Positions 11,916 through 25,112 of a stretch of DNA of 64,000 nucleotides are shown in pieces. The translations under genes and the position numbers were made by a program. Location: positions 22,754,001 through 22,818,000 of the forward strand of contig NC_065551.1 in the NCBI RefSeq assembly GCF_022605725.1, in the 5' to 3' direction. Source of the stretch: Anthonomus grandis grandis (lineage: Eukaryota > Arthropoda > Insecta > Coleoptera > Curculionidae). The notes below the pieces were generated by a model. The model saw nothing but the letters and a program-made list of their open reading frames with translations, was not told the DNA's origin and ran no database searches. The first letter of the stretch is position 1. Each line of letters starts with the position of its first letter.

Positions 11916-14900
11916 AAACGGAAAAAATTTGGTTGCGTCCAACAACGAAAAAGTTAATCAATGAATAAACGACATTCTTTAAATTTTATTTAAGATGCAG
12001 ATTATTCTAAAGAAAACTCCCAGTTATCGAGCTCGCACTTCAATTGACAAATTAAACAATGATTTATTCGAAAATGCAATTATTTTTCATCATTTCTAAT
12101 GCTTCTAAATACAGACTATAAACATTTTTTATAATTTATTTGCGAAAATCTAATCTTCGAAGTTCAAGAGCAATCAAAATTATAGGTCGAAAATTCTACG
12201 AGAAAATTCTCCAGACAGGTTCTGAGGCTGAATTGAAGTGCCGAGCACGCGATCCAGCCACCACACACATATCCATTTCGCCCTCTTGCTCGGTTATCAG
12301 CTATCGTTTCCCATCTCCATAAACCCCAATACATTTCTGACGTTCGACTCATCCGGTCTCATTTGGGAAATACCCCAGCAGTCGAAAGGGCCAGTCCTGT
12401 TGTAATGGCTTAGGTGGATGGAATTGGCACAATAAACATGGGAAGTTAAGCCGTTTTCGTGAGGAGAATGGCCTTATTCTATTCGGGGGGTATTTAGTCT
12501 TGTCGCTTTGAGATTTTATTAATTAGCTATGGCTTTTCTTTTGCAAAAGTGATTCATAACTTTTAGTGCCTAACGAAACTGCCATTATATTAATGTTTAC
12601 TTTAAATAAAACGCATAAAAATAAACAGAAAAGAGATCCGCGTAAAGAACTTTTGTGCCATCGGCAATACCGGCATCGCCATCCGGAAGAATAAAATATC
12701 GCATTCAGTGAAAATCCGAAAAACCGGCGGAACGTGATTGAGGAGTATCTATCGGTATAAAACATTCATGGGCGTTGAACAGCTGAACAGTCGGCGTCGT
12801 GTTTAGGGTAAATTAGATTTAGTGGCGCGAAAGGTTGAAGCATTGACAGTCAATGGCAATAAAATATAGGATTGAACAGGCATGGGCCGACTGGTAGACG
12901 ACATTTTTTAAGTCCCTTTATTTTATTTCTTTTTACTTTTACCTGGAATGATTACAAAATATGATCAACGTTCATAGACTTCCAGTAAATGCCAATTTCA
13001 AAAATACTGTCCTATACCCTCAATTATTGAAAAGAGGAAAAAAAGATTGACTTATTAACCTATTTAAAATAAATATAAGCTTATGAGCCAAGGTTAGAAA
13101 AAAAATTTTATTTAATAACTAAAGGGACCTAATTTTAATCAACGTTTTAGTAGCCTAATCTACTATCGTTATTAGGGTAAATAAAATAAAATACAGTAAA
13201 ATAAAATGAAGTATATGAAACTACTTATATTTATTGCATCTCCTAGCTGTTTTTCACAACAATTAATCAAACATTTTTTTTAAACCGACACTAATCTGAC
13301 TTTGATAAACTGTTTCGAAAAGTAACAAAATAAATACAAAGAATACCTTTTAATAGTTAAGGAGTGTAACCCTAATATATTTTGTTAACAGAAAATACAT
13401 AAATAAAATATATTTCAAATTATGAATTAATTTTAAGAATGCTCTGTTCTACCTCTCTAAGTAGCTATATATTTTTTTAAATAATATAAATCCATTTTTT
13501 TTAAATCTGTTCGATTCTGAAATTAGTTCTTTTGTTAAAATTAAGGAAGCAACCCAGTTTATTCTCTAGTAAATGTCAAATGCACGTATTTTTTTGTTGT
13601 TTAAAAACATTGTGTTTTATGTTTATTAATTCTTTTTGGTAATAAGACTATAGGATTTACTTATGTAAAATATATCACAAGTAAAAAGAAGTTTATATTT
13701 CACATTTTTATTTAAATAATTTTTATAAGATTTTCTAATTTAAAAAATTTTTAAGGGATATATATTTTAAGTGTTTATCAAATGTATTATTAATTTTAAA
13801 CAAGAAATTTCCCATAAATATATTAGGATTTAAAATTGGTAAAGGAGGAGTCATTATTATAATAAAAATTAGTAGTTTCTACACATTATAGGTTAGAAGT
13901 TGTGAAATTGTACCATTATTAGGTGATGTGCATTTTGCCTAATTATTATCATTCTTAAATTTATTTTAAAGAAGTTTTTAAGTTTTGTTAACTGGAACAT
14001 TAGCAAAAAAAAATAACATTTTATTATTCTGATAATAAAAAATTACGATAATGTTTCATTAAAGATAGACAAAGATATATTTAATTAGGAACTAAAATTA
14101 GTAAGAAAAAGAAAGTTAATATTGGCGCCCAGCATTGTGGGGCTATTTTCCAATACATAAACCGTGTCATTTAATATTGCATTCAGTAATGAAATTGATA
14201 AGGGGTTCATAAAAAAATAAAAATATTTTAAAGAAGAATATTTAATTATATTGCCAAATTACGAAAATTATAAAAAAATGGCACATAATATACGAGACAA
14301 AAAAACTTATTTTAAAAAATTTACAAAAATTTATTAATATAGTTCTTTATAAGTAAAATAATTAAAGTTTATATTTTTCATGTTTTGTATGAGTTTAAAA
14401 AAATAATAGGTTTTCATAAATAGTGTTATGAAATTTTAATTTATGAATTACAATTATAAATGTACAAAGATATTTTGTAAAAGAGGAAGTAAATAAATTT
14501 ATACTTAAGCTGATATTTATATTTATACTTATATTTATACTTATACTAGCTGAAATCATATTAGATTTAGACAGAATTTTTAAAGTACAATATTAATTAA
14601 GACCTTTAACGGGAATAAGTTTTTCTATTTTAAATAAAACTCTATTTGATAAATTAATAATTGTTTTATATATATTTATTTAAGTCATTAATATTTATGT
14701 TTAACAGTTTATGGTCTATGTTTTTTTTATAAAGTAAATTTATTTTATTTATATAAATTTGTGTTTGACTTTGAAAATAATTTAAATAACTATTAACTAT
14801 GTGAAATTATGTTGATTAACTCAATTAAATGAATTATTATTGAATTTTTATATTTCAATAATTTTTTAAGTATTTAAATTTATTAAATCTATGAAACTTG

Positions 14901-15640
14901 ATATTAATTTTTCTAATAACGCTTTTAATATGTGTAATCAAAAATATTTTGATAATATTTTGCTAATTTTGCAGTTAAATAAAAATGCTATACTATTTTT
15001 ACTATAAAATTAAGTTAAATATTCACTTTTTTTGAATGACTTTATTAATTTAAAAATTTATTTTAAATTGATGCTTTAAGGATCACAACAACTATTTGAT
15101 TTCTCCCCTTTTTAATTATTTAAGTTAGCTTACACGACTAAAACCTTTTAATAAAACATTTATTTTCAAATCGCGCAAAAATCAATACCTGGGAGGTTTT
15201 TCATGTATATTTAAAATAATCAGTCAGTTTTATTTAGCATTTGCAGCGACTTTTTAAATATTTAATCAACTTTACTAATTACGATTTATTTTCTGTTGAC
15301 GCTTTACTAAAATTTAATCGTATTGCCAATTTGAATTATGTCTGTTTACATGTTAAAGCTTTTCGCGTATCAAATGAACGAGGCACATTTGCGTTTTATA
15401 TACGAGTGAGATTGAATTATTTGGTTGTTAAAATATTTTAGGATAATCTCACATAAGTTGTTGGAATTTAGAATATTTATTGATTTAAATTGTTAGGAAT
15501 AACTGAAAATCAATTTGTGTATTTTGAGTATTTGAATGGTTATATAGTTTTATTTTTTGAACGTTATGTACTTATTTTATTTCTTTATAATTTTAATGCT
15601 ACATATTTAGATTTTTTGGATTGTAAAACTAGCAACTTAT
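11916..15640. other. Non-coding stretch with two GC-richer islands
   Basis: No supported gene. Islands at about 12200-12500 and 12640-12900 are GC-richer and free of simple repeats, so they are candidates for conserved regulatory DNA. Overlapping short ORFs on both strands there (12140-12322 plus, 12164-12352 minus, 12523-12765 minus) match nothing I know and look like a side effect of fewer stop codons. The rest is extremely AT-rich. An imperfect TTATAC/TTATAT short repeat lies at 14512-14552. Confidence 0.5.
14512..14552. repeat. Short AT-rich tandem repeat
   Basis: Six-base units alternating ATATTT and ATACTT, about six copies, directly readable. Simple-sequence DNA with no wider context. 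Confidence 0.8.
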
Positions 15641-15649
15641 ATGATTTCA

Positions 15650-17215
15650 AAAACTACTGAAGCTACAAATATATATTACCATTAAGTTGATTGAAAAGAT
15701 GTCTATTTCAGGACGCTTTAATTCCTTAAGTAATTTTTTTTGTAGACTATAGGGAAAGAGAATAAAGTAATATATTTGATATCTATATGATGAATATTAA
15801 ATCATAAAATCAATTAAGTAAAAATATTTATTATACCGCAAAATTAAAATCGAAATGTGCCCTTTTTGGAAAATATATTATACAAAAAAACACTTTTGCT
15901 ACATTGCAATAAATTATTTATTTCTGTCATAATACATTTTCAGAATTGATAATTTTTCATAGCCAATATAAAACATAGTTTCACATTCTGTGGACAAATT
16001 AAGATATTAATAATATATTTTTTTATAAGTGTAAAATCAACATTGTTGTTTATTCGGCATACTTAATTAGCGGATAAGTAAAAAAATAAAATTGATTCGA
16101 CATTATTTTATATCGTATGTGTATAATTTTGTTTAAGTTGTCTTCGATAAACTTATATTTATGTATTATTGTATATCGTTTTAAAGTTTATTTATAGTTT
16201 TAATTAAAAAATATCTTTTAATTTATTTACAATAATTCTTGGAAAATATAGTTGTTTTAAAATATGTTTTTGTTTTTAAAATTATACCAGTTTTCTTTCT
16301 ACAAAAGTGGATGTTTCTTTATAAGATAAATTGTTGAAACTTGGATAAAAATACAAAAATCAACCTGCTTTTATTCTTGTTTGACATTCATTCCACTAAT
16401 CAATAAACTTTTATTAAAAAAAAAATTTGTGTTCCAATAACTATTCCAAATTTTATTCATAATTTATCTTCATTGTTATGGATAAAGTAAGATGCGAAAA
16501 GTTATAATTTATAGAATTTTAATTTATGATTAAAAATTATGTTCATAATAAATTATAAATCTAATATTTAAGTCTAATTAGGTCCATTTACGTCAATAAC
16601 AGAAATCTGCCAAGCAGGTACCATCTTTATTTGTTCGGCATCATGTCACGGAGTATCTTGATTAACCTATGCTTTTGCTCTTGTAATAATTATTGACTTA
16701 AAGACTAATAAACATTTATGTAAAAGATAAACATTACGTAAGAAAGAATTGTTCATGTACAATATTTGCCGTTACTATCATTACTATGAAGACCAAACAC
16801 ATGAAACCGTAAAAAAATAATACTCTTCAAACATAAATAATAACTTTACGACTAATAAGAATTTACGTAATTAAACAACTTTTTTTAACAAAGGAATTAA
16901 AAAAACAAAATATAAAAATCCTAAAAAAAATTAAATTTAAGTAGTTTCTTTAAATGTGTATTTGCGTAAAATCAAAAAATGCAAAAAATTTAAATAAAAT
17001 ATGTATAATGGACTGTATATAATAAACACATAAATTGTCAATTTAATTTTCCATTTAAAATTATTATTTAAAGACAGTAAAAATGGCTTGATAACATTAT
17101 ATAAAATTTTTCTTCTCATATTTAAAATTTTGTAAAAGTTGCTTAGCATATCCACTTAAATTATGCCTATACGTTTTTGTTTTAAATATTAAAAATTTGG
17201 AAAGTCGTTTAAATA
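15650..17215. repeat. Tandem duplication, copy 1 (non-coding)
   Basis: Diverged direct repeat of 17216-18775. Shared landmarks recur in the same order at a spacing of about 1.53-1.85 kb: ACAAATATATATTACCATTA with CTTTAATTCCTTAAG (15664-15730); ACCGCAAAATTAAAAT (15836); CATATTACATTTTCAG-like and TTAGCGGATAAG (15930-16080); TAAAGTAAGATGC (16484); CAGTAAAAATGG..GATAACATTATAT (17077-17102); and CATATCCACTTAAATTATGC (17146-17165). No protein-coding frame is shared, so this is a duplicated non-coding unit. Confidence 0.7.
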
Positions 17216-18775
17216 TTTAAGTAATTACAAAAGATACAAACATATATTGCCATTATCTTAATACGCATAAATGTCTCTTATGGGACACTTTAATTCCTTA
17301 AGGATCTATTTAGTTGCCGACGTCAACAAATAGGGATAAGACAATATTAAGTAGACCAAAATACAGCAACAACAGGAGTCGTTCGACCGTGTGGGTCCAT
17401 TTGTCTCTGTAGGACAGTATCAAGGCGATAGAGGTGATCGAATGTCTGTCCCATGCCAAATAAAACCCCAGAGCTAAATGAGGGTTCACATCAGTAAATA
17501 GAGTAAATAAAGAAAACTAGACTAAAGCAATACATTTTAACCGATTATATATTTATAAATATAAATTAAACCGCAAAACAAATAAATAGAAATAATTATG
17601 CCACCGCAAAATTAAAATTGAAACATGACCATTTTGTAAAACATTAAATACAAAAAACGCTTTTGCTAAAATGCGATTATTTATTTATTTATGTCATATT
17701 ACATTTTCAGCGTACAAAATAATGTTATTAATTAGAATATATGGCAATTATTCAGAGCCATTATGAAACATGTTTTACTCTCTGTTTACAAAGCAAGATA
17801 TTAATTAAATAAATTATTTTTTTATATATAAAATCAATAGTTTTGTTTTATTAACATAGTAAATTCATTAGCGGATAAGCAAAGAGTAAAATTGATTTGA
17901 AGTAAATTTTTTTTAACATTGCGTATGGTTTGATAATATATTCATATAAAATAATATAAATTCTGATGTATTTGTAATAATATTTTTTGGGTTAATTTAC
18001 AAACTATCATCTTAAAAAATATTGACTAAAGGTATAGGTTTTTGAGTTATTATTTATGGAGTTTTTAAAGAGAAATTAATAAATATTAATTTAGTACGTA
18101 TAATTTTTTAACCTTATTGGTATAAATAAAGTAAGATGCTAAAAAAACATTGATAATTTTTATTATAAATTATTAATTAGGATATATGATAAATTAAATA
18201 CTAAAACATACTATTTCACTTAATTCAGAAGAAATCTGATAAAAAAACTAGTAAATCAAATTACGATAATTTGGTTAAAAATTCATAGCTTTTTAAAATA
18301 TTTTATTTGTTAAGAGAAAATTAAAATAAAAATACTATTACTACATTATACCTATGGTAATCAAATAGATGAAACTGCAATTTATAGATACTTATTATAT
18401 GAAGTAGCATAATTATGCAGGATATTTTTTAAAAAAATCACAATTTTTTAAACTTATTTTAATTTATTCAACACAATTATTAAATTTAAACTTGATAGAA
18501 GAAGATTTTTTATAAAACAACTAAAAAATTAAAAAGAATCTAAAGAAATTATGGTCCGCGCCTATATTGAACAGATCAATGGTAAAATATTTTTTATCTC
18601 TAAAATAAATATTTAAAAACAGTAAAAATATATTTATAACATTATATCCAATATTGCCTCTAATATTGCAAATCATATAAATTTACATATCATATCCATT
18701 TAAATTATGCGTAAATGTTTTTAAAATATTTAAAAGAATTAAAAACATTGAAAATCGTTCGAATATTTACGGATC
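17216..18775. repeat. Tandem duplication, copy 2 (non-coding)
   Basis: Carries the same landmarks as copy 1: the ACAAACATATATTGCCATTA block at 17237, CTTTAATTCCTTAAGGATC near 17290, ACCGCAAAATTAAAAT at 17602, TTAGCGGATAAGC near 17869, TAAAGTAAGATGC at 18129, CAGTAAAAATAT..ATAACATTATAT near 18620 and CATATCCATTTAAATTATGC near 18691. It differs by a GC-richer insertion of about 150-200 bases at roughly 17350-17520. A start of a third copy (CTTTAATGTTAAGGACC) appears near 18776. Confidence 0.7.
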
Positions 18776-20818
18776 TACTTTAATGTTAAGGACCTATTAA
18801 AGTGACAAATTTGATTAATTAATATGAATTTTATAGTAGATATTTTCTGTTTTTTATCTTTTTTTTAAATATTTATTTTAATCCTATACCAAAATTACAA
18901 TTATTGAAAATAAATTAAGTTATTAGTAAAAGTAATATTGCTCCTAATATTGCGAATTATGATTTATTTTCTATCAAATATTCATCATCCATAAAAAGCG
19001 CTTTGTACAAGATGATATAGCATTTAATCGCCTATTGATGGGTAGTGATCATAGAAAGGTTAGGTAATGGTAGTATGGTAGTATAAGAATAAACGTAAGG
19101 CAAGAAAGGGTAACACCTTTTATATTGAAAAGTAATAAGTGGATCACAGTCGAAAATAGTATTGAATATCACGTAACCATAAGTGAGTACCTAGAAAATA
19201 TTAATGAAATAGGTATAGAAATACTGTATTTCTCCATATGAAATTCCAAGCAAAAACACTATTAAAAAGTAAAAAAAGAAAGACGAAAAACTTGCAATAA
19301 GTACAAAAACTTCTTATGAAATAGTGGCGAGCAATATAACAAAAACTCTCGGATATCCAAAACTAGTTTAAGGTGTATAAATAGAGTCAAATCAAAGAGA
19401 GTTCGAAAGGAGATAATATAAGAGAAAATAGTTAAAGATACTAAGCCTGCAAGCACTTAAGAAAAAACTTTTATAACTAAGGAATAAAAGCGAACACTCA
19501 CCACATATTAAAAAAGGGCTCCAAGAAATCATAAAAGACTTTTGAAAATTATTGACATAAATATTTTAAAATATGTAATATATTTGTGTAAGCTATTAAT
19601 TTCTGTTAAATGGTTATTTTGGGGATATTTGAAGAGTTTTTAAGCTTAGTTTTTAAATTTTATTAAATTAATGAGATTTGTATAAGATGTGCTTAAGTTT
19701 TCTGTATCTTGTTTTTTTTTCATTGTTTTCATGTTTATTATTTCTGAAATTAATCTTTTTTTGTAAATATTTTAAATATCAATGATTTTATTCTCTTCAA
19801 AATTAATTTATGGTATAGTTCTGAGTCAGCGTGTTCTGCCAGAGCTGTTTTATTTTTTGACCGAACGTTAACCGCTTTTTTTGGGTTCCGTTATCCTTGA
19901 TTTTAAATAACAACCTATTTGACCTTTATAAACATTTTAACAATCAGAACATGAGATTTTGTGAACATCACTGTGTAATTTTCTAAATGTTGACTTTTTT
20001 ATTTAGTCTATAGTTGATTTACTGCATTATCACATTACATTTGATCGTAATTCAGAAAAGTTGATTATTTAGAGTACTGCCTAATCTTTCATACAAATTT
20101 TTAACTGATGGAATTTAAAAAAAATCTTTTTTAATGTTAAGACGTTATAGGTCACTATTTTTTTTATTCTATTGATTAGTTTCTCTCTTTGTTTCAAGTT
20201 ATTATTTATATTGATTAAAAGTTGGTTTATAGTACCAGTCAGTTTTTATAATGTTATGTTCTTATAAGTAAAACTTCTAGAAATGAATTTTTGTTGTTCT
20301 TTTTAACCTCAGCGGTAAACTGTAATTTATGATGAAAACCGTTAAATGTATTTATAACTTTTTAAATATTAGTTATTGAAACACAAGTAATAATACCGTC
20401 CACCAATCTTTAAAAAAAAGAGAATTCGAAATTAAGATCTGATGATCATTTCTTTTCATGTTCTTACATAATCGTATCTGCACATATTGGTGACAAACAC
20501 TTTCCCATATGTAGACTAAATATTTTTGGAAAATAATAATATTTGGAGGTCAGAGAATATTTTAAAAGATTTCCGCATTTAATATTAGTATATCAAATGT
20601 ATACTGTAAGAATTTGCAAAGATATTTCAAAAGGTTTTATAACGGAGATTCAACAAAACTGAATATAGTTCTAAGTAACACATTTTCTTTATGGCTTTAA
20701 GATAACAAGCATATTTTAAGAAAAATAGCATTTGTGCAATTTAGGTTTATAATCTGATTTAGTGTAGGAGAGGGAGAAATATTATCAATAAGTTCATTCA
20801 GTTTATTTTGGGTGTTAA
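18776..20818. other. AT-rich non-coding stretch
   Basis: No supported gene. The first few tens of bases look like the start of a further copy of the preceding tandem unit. A slightly GC-richer block around 19020-19200 and a purine-rich block around 19260-19500 are unassigned; the minus-strand 64-codon ORF at 19262-19456 is likely a by-product of that purine bias. Confidence 0.5.
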
Positions 20819-20820
20819 CT

Positions 20821-20822
20821 GA

Positions 20823-20853
<31 letters not shown>

Positions 20854-20855
20854 AA
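20821..20855 (-). repeat. (TTA)n 3' tail of the LINE
   Basis: Trinucleotide run, ATA/AAT on the plus strand, at the expected 3' end of the minus-strand LINE. One AAAAT interruption is present. Confidence 0.85.
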
Positions 20856-21407
20856 ACGTCTTTTATTTAACAAACAAATAGTTTACAGTTGTGATTATTA
20901 TACATACATTTCTATAGAGATATAAGAGAGGCGAAGTCTAGCCATGTGGCTACTCTTACTTAACCTACCTAATCCCTTTGAAGTGAAAATAAAACAATAT
21001 CATGCAACTTATTAGCGAATAGCTCTTTAAATGTACGCACATATTGTAAAAAGAAAAGAAAAGTTACTTAAAGAATTAATATACACAACGACAAACTGTG
21101 CGATACAAAAGACCGTAATATAGCTTTATCCAGTAGCAGGTAGAGATTTTCTTTAAAAAGTAGATAGTTATATTTTGAAATAATTTCAAAGCCTAGTCCA
21201 GTTCAGCATACAATGCCAATACCTGTTTATAAATTCTTTAAATATATTATAAGGTTGGTTTATTACACAAGTCTGATACACTTTTCCTGGTTATTCTCCC
21301 ATTTCTTTTAATTTACCCCTTTATTTTTTTTATTAAGTATTGCCTCAACATGCTCATTTTAGGTGTCTTTTTGTCTTTAGTAAGAAAGAAAGAAAAAAAA
21401 TCCTTTC

Positions 21408-22535
21408 TTATTCATGGCGAATTTGTTGATTAAATAAAAACAAACGCATTTTGTATTTAAATTTGTTAATATTAAATATTTTAAAATTATCAGGTATGGA
21501 ATTATATAAGGTGATTGCATTATATGAAAAGGATCTTTTATACATAGATGTTTTATGTAACGGGATGGAGAATTTGTTTTTGTTTCTAATATTTTGTCCA
21601 TGCATGCTTGTCCTTGGCAGAAATTTATTTTTAAGAGTATTCGAGGTGTTAGTGGTATTGAGAAGCTTATGCACAAAATTTGAAAGATGTAGTTTTCTAC
21701 GGCTTTCCATATTTAGCCAGTTAGATTCTACAATTTTATGAGTAATATGGTCATGCTTCCTAATTCCGTATATCAATCGACAGCATGCGTTCTGTACCCT
21801 TTGTATTTTTTGTTTATCGAGAGCAGTAAGACATGGACCGTATATAAAGTCACCATAGTTGAAATGTGAGAGTACTAATGTGTCGCATAAACTTTTTTTC
21901 AACGAGTAGCTAAGAATGTGCCGATTATTATATAATAATTTCAGCGCACAGAAGCTTTTTCTTGTTATATTCTGAACGTGTGCACTAAATCTGAGATCTT
22001 CGTCGATAGTTAAGCCAAGATTTTTTGCGCTGGATACAAATTTTAATGTAGTATCATTTATTTTTAATTTTAAGTTATTTTTAATAGAATTTCTTTTGAT
22101 TTTGCTGCCAATACATAATAGTTTAGTTTTGTCAGAATTTAAGTTTAGGTTATGTTCAGCAGATAATTCTTTAATTACCTGAAGATCAGCGTTTATTTTA
22201 TCGACCATTTCTTGCGATTTGTTATAATCAAAAGAGACATAGATTTGTGTGTCATCCGCGTATGCTTGTGTTTTACAGTATTTAGGTGCGAGAAGTATAT
22301 CAATAGTGTAAATAATAAATAGAAGGGGTGATAAAATAGCTCCTTGTGGCACACCCGACAGAACATCCAATGCATTCGACGTAATATTGTTATAGACCAC
22401 CTTTTGCGACCGTTTGCTTAGAAATGAATTAATTAATTGAACAGAGTCCGCGTCGAACCCATAATATTTTAGCTTAGCTAATAGGAGACGGTGATCTAGA
22501 GTATGATAGATCTTGGTTAAAACTAATGTACGTAT
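21408..22535 (-). pseudogene. LINE reverse transcriptase, C-terminal part
   Basis: Open from about 22535 to the stop at 21408, roughly 375 codons without an interruption. In order: a motif-A remnant (TKIYHTLDHRLLLAKL) where the catalytic Asp of the family (D.SKAFDT) is replaced by Val and the second Asp by His; KLKYYGF; motif B SGVPQGAILSPLLFIIY; motif C AYADDTQIY; LNSDKTKLLCIG; KNLGLTID; then the thumb and C-terminal region with LLYNNRH, SHFNYGDFIYG, RVQNACCRLIYG and the end SFSYNAITLYNSIP. Reverse transcriptase copies element RNA into DNA at the target site. This copy lacks the endonuclease and N-terminal half and has lost the motif-A Asp, so it is inactive, although the frame itself is intact. 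There is no natural ATG, consistent with truncation. Confidence 0.85.
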
Positions 22536-22539
22536 TTAT

Positions 22540-22720
22540 ATAGAATAAAAGTGAATTTGCTTTTTTTAGAAAGTCTTTTTTGATCCTTGCTTCAGTGGTA
22601 TTTCCTTTATCTGCTCTTATTATAATTTGATTTTTTTTAAATTGTTTTGTGTTCTTAAATTTACTATTCAGAATTTTGCTGCAGTTGTTAAGACATTTAT
22701 TGTAGGTCTAATTTATTATT
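22540..22720 (-). pseudogene. Retroelement scrap, possibly Penelope-like
   Basis: On the minus strand a frame reads KNQIIIRADKGNTTEAR followed by KKDFLKKANSLL and YINTY. The ADKGN segment recalls the start of Penelope-like reverse transcriptases (pattern ..KADKGN..V..D..DY..K). It directly abuts the 5' end of the LINE copy, so the LINE may have inserted next to or into it. Only about 45 residues are readable and the rest is gone, so the assignment is tentative. Confidence 0.35.
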
Positions 22721-25100
22721 AAGTTGATAATTTTACTTTGCAATTTTTAAATAATTTGTTTGTTCCAAAACATATTTTGTGTCAACAATGCGTTGTTCTA
22801 GTGAAAAAAATGAATGAATATGATTTATGATAATTAATAATTTAAATATGTATTTAAATCATTAAAATAGTTAGTAAATAAGTTAATAGTTTAGTTCAAT
22901 TTATTTTAATATTATTTCCGATCATTGTATACTCTGAAAGTTTTTAACGTTGTTGAACGTTAAAGTTTTCGCTTTAAATTTGTAGCGCCCCGAAATAGAC
23001 TAAACGTTACAAAAAAAGAAAAAATCATCTAAACCCTCATTTATCAGCTGTCTCAGGTGTTTACCACACTTCTGGAATACAAGTTCAAGAGTATTGAGCT
23101 GGATAGTCTAGCTATAAGTATCGGTGGAAAATATTTTAATCATCTGATTCGCTGGCGATATTCTATTGGTATCAGATTGCCTAGATAGAATGGAAAAAAT
23201 GCTTTCAAAAATGACCTCTGCCTTATACAAAGATTTTAAAAATTAAGGCAACAAAAACGAAATTCATGACAAACCTAGTACCTAGCCAAATAGATTCCTG
23301 TCTCTACTAGTATATGTTAAAAAACAGTTCAAGTGACATACTATTAATATCTAAAATGTAAGATCAAAACAAGTAGAAATAATCAAATATGTAAAATCAA
23401 GAGGAGAATTAGACTAACAAGAGGAGCTTACGGTAAGCTTAAACCTATATTTAGGAGAGAGATTTCGTTGAGCTTCAAAAGGTTTTTTAAACAATGGCTA
23501 TTATTTGTCATTACACATGTGGCAGATACTTCAGTGTTAATATTGAAATAAAAAAAAATAAAGTGAGATTTACACAACCTGATATGGAATATTTTTTATT
23601 GCGAATTACAATAAGGAATAGAGTTTCCAATGAAACAGTATGTCAGAAAGCCGTGATTATAGATGCGTTAGAATGAATGCCTTGCTTGAAGTGTAGTCGA
23701 GCTGGACATCTAATAAATGGACAAAAAGAATTATAAAATTAGGATTCAGATAAACGAGCCTTTAGAAACCAGGAACGGCCACCAGCCACATGAACAGATG
23801 AACTGCTAATGACTGGAAAAAATATGAGATTATTACTGTTTGATAGTTATGATGATAATGATGATCAGTCAAATAAAAATCTATATCAATCTGCAAATTA
23901 CGAGCAAATTTTTTAAAATTAAATTAAATAAAAAACACTAGTGTAACTCTATAAAAATTTGACATCACTCTTAAAAGTACTTGTAATACATAGAATATTG
24001 AGTTTATTTTTTTATGATTTTTTTTTTCAAAATGTATTGATTCATCGATACAAAATAAGTAAACTTAATAGAGCTACTGAAACTTAAATTGGACTATTTT
24101 AACAGTAATTACGAGGGCGGCAGTAATAAAGCGCCACCATCTCGAGAAAATGGGCGAACTTAAAGCGACAACGTCCCGAGCGTTTGGTTTGGCCACAGCA
24201 TTTGTCACTATAAGATATATGGACAGAAAGAACGATAAAAGAGGTCAAAGGGAATATATAGCGCAATAGATTTTTATTGAAGGTGGCAATTTTATTGCTT
24301 CGGTTAAACTAAAAGAAAGTATTGAGGGTTTAATTAAATTTGAATTCGATTTGAAACTAATAAACAACATTGATATATATAGAATTTTAATTAATACAGT
24401 AATAGTTTTAGTGGTAATATTGATCAATACTTTGTTTTTACAATTAAATAAGTTAGATTTACAAACAACAGTTTATTCTAAATAGAATTGCATTATAGTG
24501 AAAAATGGTGAAGTCAAGGTTTACATATACAAATAGGTTTATCTACCTTGCGTTACTTAACCTGAGATATTCATAATGCACAAAACACCATATAACTTTT
24601 GTCGAATTATATACAAATTATATATGAAAAAAAAATCACGAAAAATAAATTATTATATGTATAATAATATTAGGGCATATAGTTCTACTATTTAATAAAA
24701 TAGCAGACTAATTCTGAGACAGAAAATCGAAGAGAACAAATTTAAATTAAAGTATTATATTTTTCTTATTTGGCTCTCCTGCTAGAACTAGTAATCAAAG
24801 ATTTTATGTTTAAAGGTAAATTCTAAAAAAAATAGCAATAAGATTATTATGCTATAAGATAATAAAAGAAAAACTCCGTTTGTGTTCAATGTAGAAGAGG
24901 TAGCGTTAATCCCTTAAACTTTATGTTTATATTATGTACATGCGATAAATAAATAAATTTATCTAAAAGTGTACCCCTATATAGATGTCTTATATAATAT
25001 TAATTTATTTAAAAAAGATGCGTAGGACACTTATATATGCCTGGTTTGCATTTTATGCTAATGTTGCAAAAAGTTAATAAGAAATTAATTTATATTTCCA
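22721..25100. other. Non-coding stretch, unassigned
   Basis: No supported gene. A block at 22980-23830 is GC-richer than its surroundings and may be old transposon DNA: the end of it, at about 23700-23800, has a mixed composition like that of retroelement C-termini, but I could not match a motif. The 60-codon plus-strand ORF at 23494-23676 is not recognised. A second GC-richer patch lies at 24110-24260. Confidence 0.4.
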
Positions 25101-25112
25101 TAAACGACATAT

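Larger units (their letters stand above)
20820..22535 (-). mobile_element. 5'-truncated non-LTR retrotransposon (LINE)
   Basis: Minus-strand LINE copy. It holds the second half of a reverse transcriptase, a 3' untranslated region of about 590 bases, and a terminal (TTA)n tail at 20821-20855 that directly follows AAATAAAAGACG. A microsatellite tail and a truncated 5' end are typical of target-primed retrotransposition in the CR1/jockey-like groups. The 5' break is near 22535, where an in-frame stop appears and the homology to the family ends, next to a different retroelement scrap. It is the best-preserved retroelement in the window and shares its C-terminal domain with the older relic at 49400-51130. 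Confidence 0.8.

Noticed and set aside
12140..12352. Overlapping ORFs on both strands, one with GSEAELKCRARD that recalls an Ig strand
   Set aside because: The match is only a few residues, no paired Cys/Trp pattern follows, and splice sites in phase were not found.
21377..21741. ORFs in other frames over the LINE
   Set aside because: Shadows of the reverse transcriptase frame.
23480..23830. Possible LINE C-terminus with a plus-strand 60-codon ORF
   Set aside because: The general composition resembles a retroelement end, but no ordered reverse-transcriptase motifs could be read.
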